A stretch of 64,000 bases of DNA, from positions 3,968,501-4,032,500 of the forward strand of contig NZ_CP009429.1 in the NCBI RefSeq assembly GCF_001314325.1, read 5' to 3'. The stretch's first letter is position 1; each line of letters begins with the position of its first letter. The stretch comes from Sphingopyxis macrogoltabida. GTDB lineage: Bacteria > Pseudomonadota > Alphaproteobacteria > Sphingomonadales > Sphingomonadaceae. A program made the translations under genes and the position numbers. Below are positions 16,640-23,561 of the stretch, piece by piece. The notes under the pieces are model-generated. The model was given only the letters and a program-made list of their open reading frames with translations, had not been told where the DNA came from and searched no databases.

Positions 16640-17050
16640 ATGACCGGCAAGTCCCCGAAACTCCTCTCGGGCGGCAATCCGCAGATTCCGAAAGGCTATG
16701 GCGACGCGCCGGTGCAGGCCTATATCGCCGCGATGCCCGGGTGGAAGCGCGCGGTCGGCGAACGGATCGACGCGCTGATCGAAAAGGCCGTCCCGGGCGC
16801 CGAAAAGGCGGTCAAATGGAACTCGCCCTTCTATGGCATGGAAAAGGACATCTGGTTCGTGTCGTTCCATTGCTTCGACAAATATATCAAAGTGAGCTTC
16901 TTTCGCGGCGGGTCGCTCGATCCGGTGCCGCCGGTCGCATCGAAGGTCGCAGACACGCGCTATTATCATATCCACGAGGATGATTTCGACGAGGTGCAAT
17001 TCGCCGACTGGGTGAAACAGGCGAGCACGCTGCCGGGAGAGAAAATGTGA
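16640..17050 (+). CDS. DUF1801 protein, first of a tandem pair
   Basis: A 136-residue DUF1801 protein (YdhG-like fold), function unknown. Family features are AAMPGWKRAVGERIDALIEKA, VKWNSPFYGMEKDIWFVSFH and YIKVSFFRGGSLDPVPP. The start at 16640 has AAGGAG 11 bases upstream; this is 23 bases after the SRPBCC stop. It overlaps the next DUF1801 gene by four bases. DUF1801 proteins often accompany AHSA1/ArsR genes, hinting at a shared stress or ligand-binding role; this is inferred. Confidence 0.85.
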   Translation: MTGKSPKLLSGGNPQIPKGYGDAPVQAYIAAMPGWKRAVGERIDALIEKAVPGAEKAVKWNSPFYGMEKDIWFVSFHCFDKYIKVSFFRGGSLDPVPPVASKVADTRYYHIHEDDFDEVQFADWVKQASTLPGEKM

Positions 17051-17451
17051 GCGCTGACGACAATCCCTCCGACCTCATCGATGCGCGGATCGCAAAGCTG
17101 GACGACTGGCGCGGATCAGCGCTCGCCAGGATGCGCGCGCTGATCCGCGCGGCCGAGCCCGAGGTCGCCGAAACGGTGAAGTGGCGCAAGCCGTCGAACC
17201 CGACGGGCGTGCCCGTCTGGGAGCATGGCGGCATCCTCTGCACCGGCGAGACCTACAAGGACAAGGTCAAGTTCACCTTCGCCCGCGGCGCCGCGCTCGA
17301 CGATCCGGCGCGCCTGTTCAATTCGAGTCTCGACGGCAATGTCCGGCGCGCGATCGACATTTTCGAAGACGACGCGATCGACGAAAAGGCGTTCAAGGCG
17401 CTGGTCCGCGAAGCGGTGGCGCTCAACGCATCGAAAGCGCCGCGGAAATAG
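17047..17451 (+). CDS. DUF1801 protein, second of a tandem pair
   Basis: A 134-residue DUF1801 protein, diverged from its neighbour but with the same layout: DDWRGSALARMRALIRAAEP, VAETVKWRKPSNPTGVPVWE, ILCTGETYKDKVKFTFARGA and a C-terminal helix. The start is GTG, overlapping the previous stop as GTGA. It ends the ArsR operon; a 144-bp repeat with a strong palindrome lies 36 bases past its stop, between it and a convergent oxygenase gene. Function unknown. Confidence 0.87.
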   Translation: MSADDNPSDLIDARIAKLDDWRGSALARMRALIRAAEPEVAETVKWRKPSNPTGVPVWEHGGILCTGETYKDKVKFTFARGAALDDPARLFNSSLDGNVRRAIDIFEDDAIDEKAFKALVREAVALNASKAPRK

Positions 17452-17487
17452 GGGTGGTGCCGGGTTAGCTTCGCGCATCGACGGCTC

Positions 17488-17631
17488 TCGGCCGGGAGTG
17501 GACGTAAGTCGTTTGGAATTCCTCAATTGTGTCATTCCCGCGAAAGCGGGAACCCAGGGCGGGTTTACACTACTCTGGGTCCCCGCTTTCGCGGGGATGA
17601 CAAAAGTTGGCAACGTCCGCTTCCCACCCCA
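17488..17631. repeat. 144-bp dispersed repeat, copy 1
   Basis: A 144-base element that recurs at 51181-51324 with two differences (142 of 144 identical as read by eye). Its core is an imperfect palindrome: arms 17531-17557 and 17575-17601 of 27 bases with two mismatches (GTCATTCCCGCGAAAGCGGG...), flanked by 43 and 30 conserved bases. It fills the gap between convergent genes (DUF1801 and the 2-oxoglutarate oxygenase), where it could serve as a two-way terminator. No coding potential or target duplication is evident. Confidence 0.9.
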
Positions 17632-17648
17632 AAGTGATCTATCTACCG

Positions 17649-18578
17649 CTACGCCTTCAACCCGATCTCGCGGAGCCGTTCCTGCAGATAGGTATCGGCG
17701 GTAATCGGATCGGGATAAAGGTCGGGGTGCGCCGCATCGACGCAGCTTGCCAGCGTCTCGATCGGATAATCGGACCGGAAGTGCAGGAAGAAGGGCATCG
17801 AATAGCGCGCGAGGCCGGCCCGCCCCGCGTCGGGATTGCGGACGCGGTGGGTGGTCGACGGCAGGCGGTTGTTGGTCAGCCGCTGGAGCATGTCGCCGAC
17901 ATTGACCGCCATCGCCCCCGGCGGCGGATTGACCGGCAGCCAGCTGCCGTCCTTGTCGAGGATTTCGAGCCCCGCCTCTTCGGCGCCGAGCAGCAGCGTG
18001 ATCGTGTTGATATCCTCATGCGCCTCGGCGCGGATACCCTTCGCGGGGGCGGCGACCGGCGGATAGTGGAGCAGGCGCATCACGCTGTTCCCGTCGGCGA
18101 TCGTGTCGTCGAAGAAGTCGGGAGCGAGCCCCAGATAGCGCGCGATCCCCGACAGGAGCCGCGCGCCGACGCGGTCGAACTCGGCAAAGAGCTTGTCATA
18201 GACGGTACGGAAACCCGTAACCTCGGCGGGCCAGACATTGTTCGGCTGTTGCGCCGCGAGCCGGTGCCCCGGCGGCAGGTCGCGCCCGACGTGCCAGAAT
18301 TCCTTGAGATCGACCTCCTTCGCCCCCTTCGCGATCTCGGTACCGAACGGCGTATAGCCGCGCGCGCCGCCGCCGCCGGAGATATGATAGGCGCGCTTCA
18401 CCTCCTCGGGCAGCGCGAAGAAGGCTTTCGCCTTGTCCCACGCCTCGTCGATCAGCGCCGGGTCGATGCCATGATCGGTGATCATCGCGAAGCCGAAGCG
18501 CTCGAAGGAGGCGCCGAAAGCGCGGGCGAATTCGTCGGCGGGAAGCGACATCGAGATTGTGGGTACGGCGGCAGTCAT
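17649..18578 (-). CDS. 2-oxoglutarate/Fe(II)-dependent oxygenase, isopenicillin-N-synthase-like
   Basis: A 309-residue oxygenase of the IPNS-like superfamily. The N-terminal non-haem dioxygenase domain ([20 protein letters not shown]) leads to the jelly roll with iron ligands H187 and D189 (AHEDINTITLLLG) and H244 (STTHRVRNP), and the co-substrate residues R258-x-S260 (ARYSMPFF). The start at 18578 was chosen because the domain begins at once; a longer frame adds an implausible tail. The substrate is unknown. It is divergent from the EVE-domain gene. Confidence 0.87.
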   Translation of the reverse strand: MTAAVPTISMSLPADEFARAFGASFERFGFAMITDHGIDPALIDEAWDKAKAFFALPEEVKRAYHISGGGGARGYTPFGTEIAKGAKEVDLKEFWHVGRDLPPGHRLAAQQPNNVWPAEVTGFRTVYDKLFAEFDRVGARLLSGIARYLGLAPDFFDDTIADGNSVMRLLHYPPVAAPAKGIRAEAHEDINTITLLLGAEEAGLEILDKDGSWLPVNPPPGAMAVNVGDMLQRLTNNRLPSTTHRVRNPDAGRAGLARYSMPFFLHFRSDYPIETLASCVDAAHPDLYPDPITADTYLQERLREIGLKA

Positions 18579-18649
18579 GATCTGGATCCATATGGGGCGG
18601 CCGATGCCGCGATTCTGCTTCCGCATGTAGGGCGACCGGCGCTGCGGCG

Positions 18650-18666
18650 AAAGAGGCTCGCTCTTT
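18650..18666. promoter_or_regulatory. Inverted repeat upstream of the EVE-domain gene
   Basis: AAAGAG (18650-18655), a 5-base spacer, then CTCTTT (18661-18666), 31 bases before the EVE-domain start and in the region divergent from the oxygenase gene. It may be an operator or an mRNA hairpin; no binding protein is known to me. Confidence 0.3.
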
Positions 18667-18697
18667 TCAAACCGGCGATCGTTGCTAAGAGAGCGGC

Positions 18698-19123
18698 ATG
18701 GCAAAGCAATATTGGCTGATGAAATCCGAACCCGACGCCTATGCGTGGGAACAGCTCGTCGCAGACGGCACCGGCATGTGGGACGGGGTGCGCAACCACA
18801 CCGCCAAGCTCAACCTGATGGCGATGAAGAAGGGCGACGAAGCGCTTTTCTATCACAGCAATATCGGCAAGGAATGCGTCGGGATCATGAAGATCGTCGA
18901 GGAAAGCTTCCCCGACCCGACCGCCGAAAAGGGCGCGCCCTGGGTGGTGGTGCGCGTCGAACCCGTCCGCGCGCTGAAGCATCCGGTGACGCTGGCGGCG
19001 ATCAAGGCCGATCCGAAGCTCGCCGACATGGACCTGATTCGCCAGTCGCGCCTGTCGGTCGGGCGCGTCACGCCCGACGAGTGGAAGCATATCCTCAAGA
19101 AATCGGAGAAGCCCGCGGGCTGA
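18698..19123 (+). CDS. EVE domain-containing protein
   Basis: A 141-residue single EVE domain, a PUA-like fold that binds modified bases in nucleic acids. Family marks: KQYWLMKSEPDAYAWEQL (3-20), WDGVRNHTAKLNLMAMKKGD, ALFYHSNIGKECVGIMKI and VTPDEWKHIL. It is a stand-alone version; EVE domains fused to restriction enzymes read modified DNA, but this form is a widespread housekeeping type of uncertain role. It converges on a PilZ gene whose stop abuts its own. Confidence 0.9.
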   Translation: MAKQYWLMKSEPDAYAWEQLVADGTGMWDGVRNHTAKLNLMAMKKGDEALFYHSNIGKECVGIMKIVEESFPDPTAEKGAPWVVVRVEPVRALKHPVTLAAIKADPKLADMDLIRQSRLSVGRVTPDEWKHILKKSEKPAG

Positions 19124-19447
19124 TTATTTGCGCAGCTTCGACTGCATATGCTGCGTCACCGACGGATGCAGCGGGCTGACGAACTCGCAGCCGCAATTGG
19201 TTTTGTCGACACGGCGAACGACCGCTTCGAGCAGTTGCAGCCCGGGCAGGTTGACCCACAGATGCGTGTCGACCGCGGGCGGCGAGTAAGAGAAGAAGCG
19301 AAAGCCCGTCGCCGACAGGTCGAACAGGTCGACGTCGAACGGGTTCATGCCGGCCACGCGCAGGCGGGCCCGCGCTGAAACATCGGTGCGTGCGGCGCGG
19401 CGGCCGTCGGGGGCGGATTGAGCGATGCTGCTGTTGTTACCCGGCAC
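19124..19447 (-). CDS. PilZ domain protein
   Basis: A 107-residue PilZ-like protein. The core strand order is recognisable (ARLRVAGMNPFDVDLFDLSATGFRF, then LWVNLPGLQLLEAVVRRVD, then CGCEFVSPLH). PilZ domains bind cyclic di-GMP through RxxxR and (D/N)xSxxG; here RRAARTD and DLSATG fit roughly, so binding is possible. The stop directly abuts that of the EVE gene. Targets are unknown; motility or surface polysaccharide is the usual output. Confidence 0.78.
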   Translation of the reverse strand: MPGNNSSIAQSAPDGRRAARTDVSARARLRVAGMNPFDVDLFDLSATGFRFFSYSPPAVDTHLWVNLPGLQLLEAVVRRVDKTNCGCEFVSPLHPSVTQHMQSKLRK

Positions 19448-19536
19448 GGTTAGCGATCCCTGAAGCGATTCGATTCGGGCTTTTCTACTCCGCCGATGGT
19501 TACCGTTGTGTCAAAACACGTGGTGAAATCTTCGGG

Positions 19537-20124
19537 TTAAGGCGGGGTGTCGCCGACCGTCATTAACTGGCTGGGAAAGGCGGATACGAGCGCTTTCGCC
19601 TCGCGCCAGTCGGCCGACAGCCAGCGACCATAATCTTCGGCATGGATGATGACCGGCATCGCGCCCGGACGGTGATGCGCGACCAGCCGATTGGCCTCGG
19701 TGGTGACGATCGCAAATCCGGGCCAATCCTCGATCTGCCGCTGGATTCCGGCGAAGGCGAAGATGCGGCGCGACGATACCGAAAACCAGTGCTGCCGCTT
19801 CGCACCCGCCGCCCCCGACCAGGCGGGAAATGCCGTCGCGGGGACAAGGCAGCGCAGTTCGGGATGGCGCAGCGTGCCGATCCAGAACGGGCTTTCAAGG
19901 TTACGCACCGTGGTTACCGGCTGCGTTCCCTGCGGTGGCGGCGGAACGCCCCATAATTTCGGACGCAGATATCGCCGGGCTCCGCCGCGGCCGTCGCTGA
20001 CGATCACCGGCGCGGGGCGCCCCGGCGCGACATAGCCGCCCATCCAAGGATCATTGCCCGCCTCGGCACCGCAGGCCGCGGCAATCGCGCTCGCCGGCGC
20101 GTCGAGGCGGTAGAGGCTGGTCAT
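19537..20124 (-). CDS. Divergent SRAP (YedK/HMCES-like) protein lacking the catalytic Cys2
   Basis: SRAP-family fold: RCLVPATAFPAW, FAFAGIQRQ, FAIVTTEANRLVAHH and MPVIIHAEDYGRWL match the family. Typical members begin MCGR and use Cys2 to bond covalently to abasic sites in single-stranded DNA, helped by an Asn, a Glu and a His. Here the start reads MTSLY, so Cys2 is Thr, and the Glu of GFYEW is Ala (AFPAW). The Asn (VRNLES) and His appear kept. It is 195 residues long, ends are intact, and the start region has no alternative MCG start. It may bind DNA without crosslinking or have a new role. Confidence 0.82.
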   Translation of the reverse strand: MTSLYRLDAPASAIAAACGAEAGNDPWMGGYVAPGRPAPVIVSDGRGGARRYLRPKLWGVPPPPQGTQPVTTVRNLESPFWIGTLRHPELRCLVPATAFPAWSGAAGAKRQHWFSVSSRRIFAFAGIQRQIEDWPGFAIVTTEANRLVAHHRPGAMPVIIHAEDYGRWLSADWREAKALVSAFPSQLMTVGDTPP

Positions 20125-20134
20125 GTCGGACGCG

Positions 20135-20536
20135 CTAATCGATCCCGCGAACCCGCCCGCGCCCAGTCTTTACCGTGCTGCGCGCTTTCTTGCTGTCGAC
20201 GCGCTTCGCCTTTGCCGCCTTGCTCGGCTTCGTTTTGACGCGGCGTTGGGGGCGGACGAGCGCAGCGTCGATCAACTCGCCGAGCCGCGCCCGCGCATCG
20301 GCGCGGTTGGCTTCCTGGGTGCGGTAGCGGCGCGCGAGGATGACCAGTTCGCCTTCGCTTGTCATCCGGCTTCCTGCCAGTGTTTTCAATCGCTTGTAGG
20401 CATCGGGCGCCAGGCCGAGCGCGTAGACGTTGACGCGAAGCTGGCACGCGGTTGCGACCTTGTTGACATTCTGACCGCCCGGACCCGATCCCGCGAGGAA
20501 CTTCTCGCTGATCGCGCTTTCGGGAATGTCAGCCAC
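20135..20536 (-). CDS. arfB: Alternative ribosome-rescue factor / peptidyl-tRNA hydrolase ArfB
   Basis: ArfB (YaeJ) frees ribosomes stalled without a stop codon by hydrolysing peptidyl-tRNA. The catalytic loop GSGPGGQNVNK (GGQ about 20-22) and the basic C-terminal tail that enters the empty mRNA channel (KTKPSKAAKAKRVDSKK) are clear. I chose the GTG at 20536, with GGAG 7 bases before it and overlapping the RluA-type stop by eight bases; a start at 20566 adds an Arg-rich stretch. It is 133 residues long and only 10 bases from the SRAP gene. Confidence 0.92.
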   Translation of the reverse strand: MADIPESAISEKFLAGSGPGGQNVNKVATACQLRVNVYALGLAPDAYKRLKTLAGSRMTSEGELVILARRYRTQEANRADARARLGELIDAALVRPQRRVKTKPSKAAKAKRVDSKKARSTVKTGRGRVRGID

Positions 20537-21212
20537 GGGTCGGCTCCGCACCCTCCGGCGCGGCAAAGCCCAGTGCGACGAAGCTTTCCGGAAAGGGCGC
20601 CTCGGCGATTATTGGCGGCTTGACGTCACGTTTTACGACCAGCCTTTCGGCGTGAAGCAGCGTGCGCGTCCTTGTGCCGCCACGCCCGTAAACCGGATCG
20701 CCGACGAGCGGAAAGCCGAGCCCTTCGAGGGCGTGGACGCGGAGCTGATGGGTGCGGCCGGTTTCGGGGCGAAAGCGGAGCAGGCTGCGGCCATTGGCAA
20801 CAGCGAGCTTCTCCCAATGCGAGACCGACGGCTTGCCTTTCGGATCGACGACCATGCGCCAACCCTCTTCGGCGGTCGATACCTTGCCGAGCGGCAGGTC
20901 GATCGTGCCGCCGTCGCCGTCGGGCACGCCATCGACGATCGCGAGATATTGCTTCTCGACCTCGCGATTCTCGAACGCGCGCGTGAAGCGGCCGTGCGCC
21001 TTCGGATTGCGGGCGAGCAGTAGGCAGCCCGACGTGTCGCGGTCGAGCCGGTGGACCGCGAGCGGCCAGCGCTTGAAACCGAAACGCAGGCCGTCGAGAT
21101 GATTCTCAAGGCTGAGGCTGCCGTCGCGCGGCGCGTCGACAGGCAGGCCGGCAGGCTTGTCGATGACGAGGGCCTCGCCGTCGAGGAACAGGACACGGTC
21201 TGAAAGGAGCAT
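20529..21212 (-). CDS. RluA-family pseudouridine synthase
   Basis: Pseudouridine synthase of the RluA/TruC type, 227 residues. The catalytic motif HRLDRDTSG (54-62, D57 the nucleophile) is complete, with ALVIDKPAGLPV before it and the RPETGRTHQLRVH and GDPVYG motifs later. There is no S4 domain, so it is a short form acting on tRNA or rRNA; the target cannot be told. It lies six bases after the DODA dioxygenase gene and overlaps arfB, so the two translation-related genes are coupled. Confidence 0.92.
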   Translation of the reverse strand: MLLSDRVLFLDGEALVIDKPAGLPVDAPRDGSLSLENHLDGLRFGFKRWPLAVHRLDRDTSGCLLLARNPKAHGRFTRAFENREVEKQYLAIVDGVPDGDGGTIDLPLGKVSTAEEGWRMVVDPKGKPSVSHWEKLAVANGRSLLRFRPETGRTHQLRVHALEGLGFPLVGDPVYGRGGTRTRTLLHAERLVVKRDVKPPIIAEAPFPESFVALGFAAPEGAEPTRG

Positions 21213-21218
21213 GGCGCG

Positions 21219-22037
21219 CTATAGGGCGGCGGCTTCTCCACCGAAAGCGTAAACGTCCATCGCGAGCAGGCCGTAGGTGACGCTGGCGTGCAGGCGCTCG
21301 GCAGCGAACGGCTCCCCGCCCGCGCCCATCGCGACGAACAGCGGCAGGATATGGTCGGGGGTCGAGTGATTGTCGCGGCCGTGCGGCGCGCGCTCGACTG
21401 CGCCCAGGATATCGTCGACGGCGCCCGCCGCCATGCGATCGGCGAGCCAGTCGGTGAAGCCGGTGACCCACGCCGGCGCGGGCGCGTCGATCGGTAGGCG
21501 TGCGGAAAACAGTGCACGCAGATTGTGGGTCATGCTGCCCGATCCGATGATCAGTACGCCCTCGTCGCGCAAAGGAGCGAGGGTCTGGCCGAGCGCATAA
21601 TGCCATTCGGGGCTGGCGTTCGACGCGATCGAGAGCTGGACCACGGGGACATCGGCATCGGGATAGACCAGCGACAGCGGTACCCACGCGCCATGATCGA
21701 GTCCGCGATCGGGGTCGGCAGTGACAGCGAGGCCGTGCCCCGCGAAAAGCTCGACAATGCGCACGGCCAGCGCCGGATCGCCCGGCGCGGGATAGCGCAT
21801 CGCGAACAGCTCGTCCGGAAAACCGCCGAAATCGTGGATTGTCGGCGGCGCGGGCGAGGCCGTTACCGTTGCTTTGCCGTCCTGCCAGGCCGCGTCATGA
21901 TGCGCCGAGACGACGAGGATCGCGCGCGGACGCGGCAACCGGACACCCAGCCCGGCGAGGAAGGTCCGCACCGGGCTGGGCTCGAGCGCCATCATCGGCG
22001 AGCCGTGCGAAACGAAAAGGCTCGGGAGACGGCGCAT
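21219..22037 (-). CDS. DODA-type extradiol ring-opening dioxygenase (YgiD-like)
   Basis: A 272-residue member of the LigB/DODA family, which opens catechol rings such as 4,5-DOPA with a single metal. Seen: LPSLFVSHGSPMMALE (metal-binding His), ILVVSAHHDA, IHDFGGFPDELFAMRYPAPG, LDHGAWVPL, and IIGSGSMTHNLR. The gene is four bases after azoR on the same strand, which follows the pirin gene. All three may answer to the divergent LysR regulator and quinone or catechol stress. The true substrate is unknown. Confidence 0.9.
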   Translation of the reverse strand: MRRLPSLFVSHGSPMMALEPSPVRTFLAGLGVRLPRPRAILVVSAHHDAAWQDGKATVTASPAPPTIHDFGGFPDELFAMRYPAPGDPALAVRIVELFAGHGLAVTADPDRGLDHGAWVPLSLVYPDADVPVVQLSIASNASPEWHYALGQTLAPLRDEGVLIIGSGSMTHNLRALFSARLPIDAPAPAWVTGFTDWLADRMAAGAVDDILGAVERAPHGRDNHSTPDHILPLFVAMGAGGEPFAAERLHASVTYGLLAMDVYAFGGEAAAL

Positions 22038-22041
22038 CGGG

Positions 22042-22638
22042 TCAGGCCGCCTGCTTGAGGCCGTCGATCGCCGAGGTGGCGCGGCCGACGGCTTCGCCGT
22101 CGGTCAGGTGGCCGTCGGCTGCGATGATCGTGACGTCGGTGATACCGACGAAGCCGAGGATATGCTTCAGATAGCCGCTCGCGAAATCGACCGCGCTGCC
22201 GAGCGGAACGCCGCCCGAGGCGAAGACGATGAAAGCGCGCTTACCCTTGAGCAGCCCTTCGGGGCCGGATTCGGTGTAGCGGAAGGTGCGGCGGGCGCGG
22301 GCTATCAGGTCGACCCACGCCTTGAGCGACGCGGGAATCGCGAAATTATAGATCGGCGCGGTGATGACGATCGTGTCGGCGGCTTCGAGTTCGGCGATCA
22401 GTTCGTCCGATCCCGCAAGCAGCGCCTTCTGTTCGTCGGTCCGCGCCGCCTCGTCGGTGAAATTGGCGCCGACCCAGCCTTCGGTGAGCAGAGCCGGCGG
22501 CGCGGCGTTGAGGTCGCGGCGGGTGACGGTCGCGCCATAGCCCTGTTCGACAAGGCGGTTCACCAGTTGGTCGGCGAGCAGGCGCGTCGTCGATCCTTCG
22601 TTGCGGGCGCTGGCGTCGATGCGAAGAATATGGCTCAT
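22042..22638 (-). CDS. azoR: FMN-dependent NADH-azoreductase
   Basis: Flavodoxin-fold quinone/azo reductase, 198 residues. FMN contacts are seen in RIDASARNEGSTTRLL (4-19), APIYNFAIPASLKAWVD and FIVFASGGVPLGSA. In vivo AzoR mainly reduces quinones to protect against thiol stress. The start at 22638 has GGAG eight bases before it. A perfect 11-bp stem lies between it and the pirin gene, and the DODA dioxygenase follows by four bases. The combination of quinone reductase, pirin and ring-cleaving dioxygenase suggests aromatic or quinone detoxification. Confidence 0.92.
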   Translation of the reverse strand: MSHILRIDASARNEGSTTRLLADQLVNRLVEQGYGATVTRRDLNAAPPALLTEGWVGANFTDEAARTDEQKALLAGSDELIAELEAADTIVITAPIYNFAIPASLKAWVDLIARARRTFRYTESGPEGLLKGKRAFIVFASGGVPLGSAVDFASGYLKHILGFVGITDVTIIAADGHLTDGEAVGRATSAIDGLKQAA

Positions 22639-22680
22639 TTCGGTTACTCCTTTGGCGGGGATGGAAGGCAAGAAGGGGGT

Positions 22681-22717
22681 GGGCCGCCGCACCAGGGAGG
22701 GGGACATGCGGCGGCCC
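22681..22717 (-). other. Intercistronic hairpin between pirin and azoR genes
   Basis: GGGCCGCCGCA (22681-22691) and TGCGGCGGCCC (22707-22717) form a perfect 11-bp stem with a 15-base loop, just before the azoR ribosome site region. There is no T-run on the minus strand. It could lower readthrough into azoR or protect the pirin mRNA. Confidence 0.5.
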
Positions 22718-22727
22718 GGGGGAGGGC

Positions 22728-23426
22728 TTAGAGGCTGTCGACGAGCACCAGCTCGGCATCGTCGAGCGCCTCGACTTCGATCGTGCCGACGTCGCGGAGC
22801 GCGATGCCGTCGCGGGGCTCGGCATCGGTGCCGTTGACGCGGATACGCCCCTTGGCGGCAACCAGATAGGCGTGGCGCCCGCCGGCAAGGTCATAGGAGA
22901 CCTTTTCTCCGGCGTTCACCGTCGCCGCCGCGACGCGGGCATTGGCGCGGATCGGCAGCGCATCGTCGTCGCCTTCGATACCGCTCGCCAGCGTCACGAA
23001 CTGCCCCGAGCGGTCGGCCTTGGGAAACTGGCGCGCACCCCAGCCGGGATTGCCGCCCGCCTGGTCGGGGATGATCCAGATCTGGAACAGCGTCGTTTCC
23101 TCGTCCTCGAGGTTGAACTCGCTATGCGTCACACCGGTGCCGGCGCTCATCACCTGCACGTCGCCCGCTGCGGTGCGGCCGGCGTTGCCCATAGAGTCGC
23201 GATGGCTGATCGCGCCGCTGCGGACATAGGTGATGATTTCCATGTCGCGGTGCGGGTGGGCGGGGAAGCCCGACTGCGCCGCGATCGCATCGTCGTTCCA
23301 GACGCGCAGCGCGCCCCAGCCCATGCGATCGGGATCGTGGTAGTTCGCGAAGGAGAAATGATGGCGGGCGTCGAGCCAGCCGTGGTCGGCGTGGCCCAGC
23401 GTGTCGAATTTGCGAATGTCGATCAT
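22728..23426 (-). CDS. Pirin family protein
   Basis: A 232-residue cupin of the pirin family (YhhW-like, which has quercetinase activity in vitro). The metal ligands H57 and H59 (HPHRD), H101 and E103 (VTHSEFN) are all kept at the positions known for YhhW. AAGGACAAGG precedes the ATG. It is the first gene of the leftward pirin-azoR-DODA group and is divergent from a LysR regulator, the usual layout for a regulator and its targets. Confidence 0.92.
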   Translation of the reverse strand: MIDIRKFDTLGHADHGWLDARHHFSFANYHDPDRMGWGALRVWNDDAIAAQSGFPAHPHRDMEIITYVRSGAISHRDSMGNAGRTAAGDVQVMSAGTGVTHSEFNLEDEETTLFQIWIIPDQAGGNPGWGARQFPKADRSGQFVTLASGIEGDDDALPIRANARVAAATVNAGEKVSYDLAGGRHAYLVAAKGRIRVNGTDAEPRDGIALRDVGTIEVEALDDAELVLVDSL

Positions 23427-23526
23427 GGCCTTGTCCTTTCAATCGGGCCGCTCGCAGGCATCGGGCCCGGCGGCGCATCGTGTTGAGGCCAAGATAGGGA
23501 TATGTATCGTTTCGAAAATAGCGTAG

Positions 23527-23547
23527 ATGGAAAACCATCGTTTCCAT
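23527..23547. promoter_or_regulatory. Candidate LysR-type operator
   Basis: ATGGAAA, seven bases, then TTTCCAT: a perfect inverted repeat 14 bases before the LysR start, in the 135-base region shared with the pirin gene. LysR proteins bind such dyads (T-N11-A core) next to their own gene and act on the divergent operon. Confidence 0.55.
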
Positions 23548-23561
23548 TTACGAGATAATCA

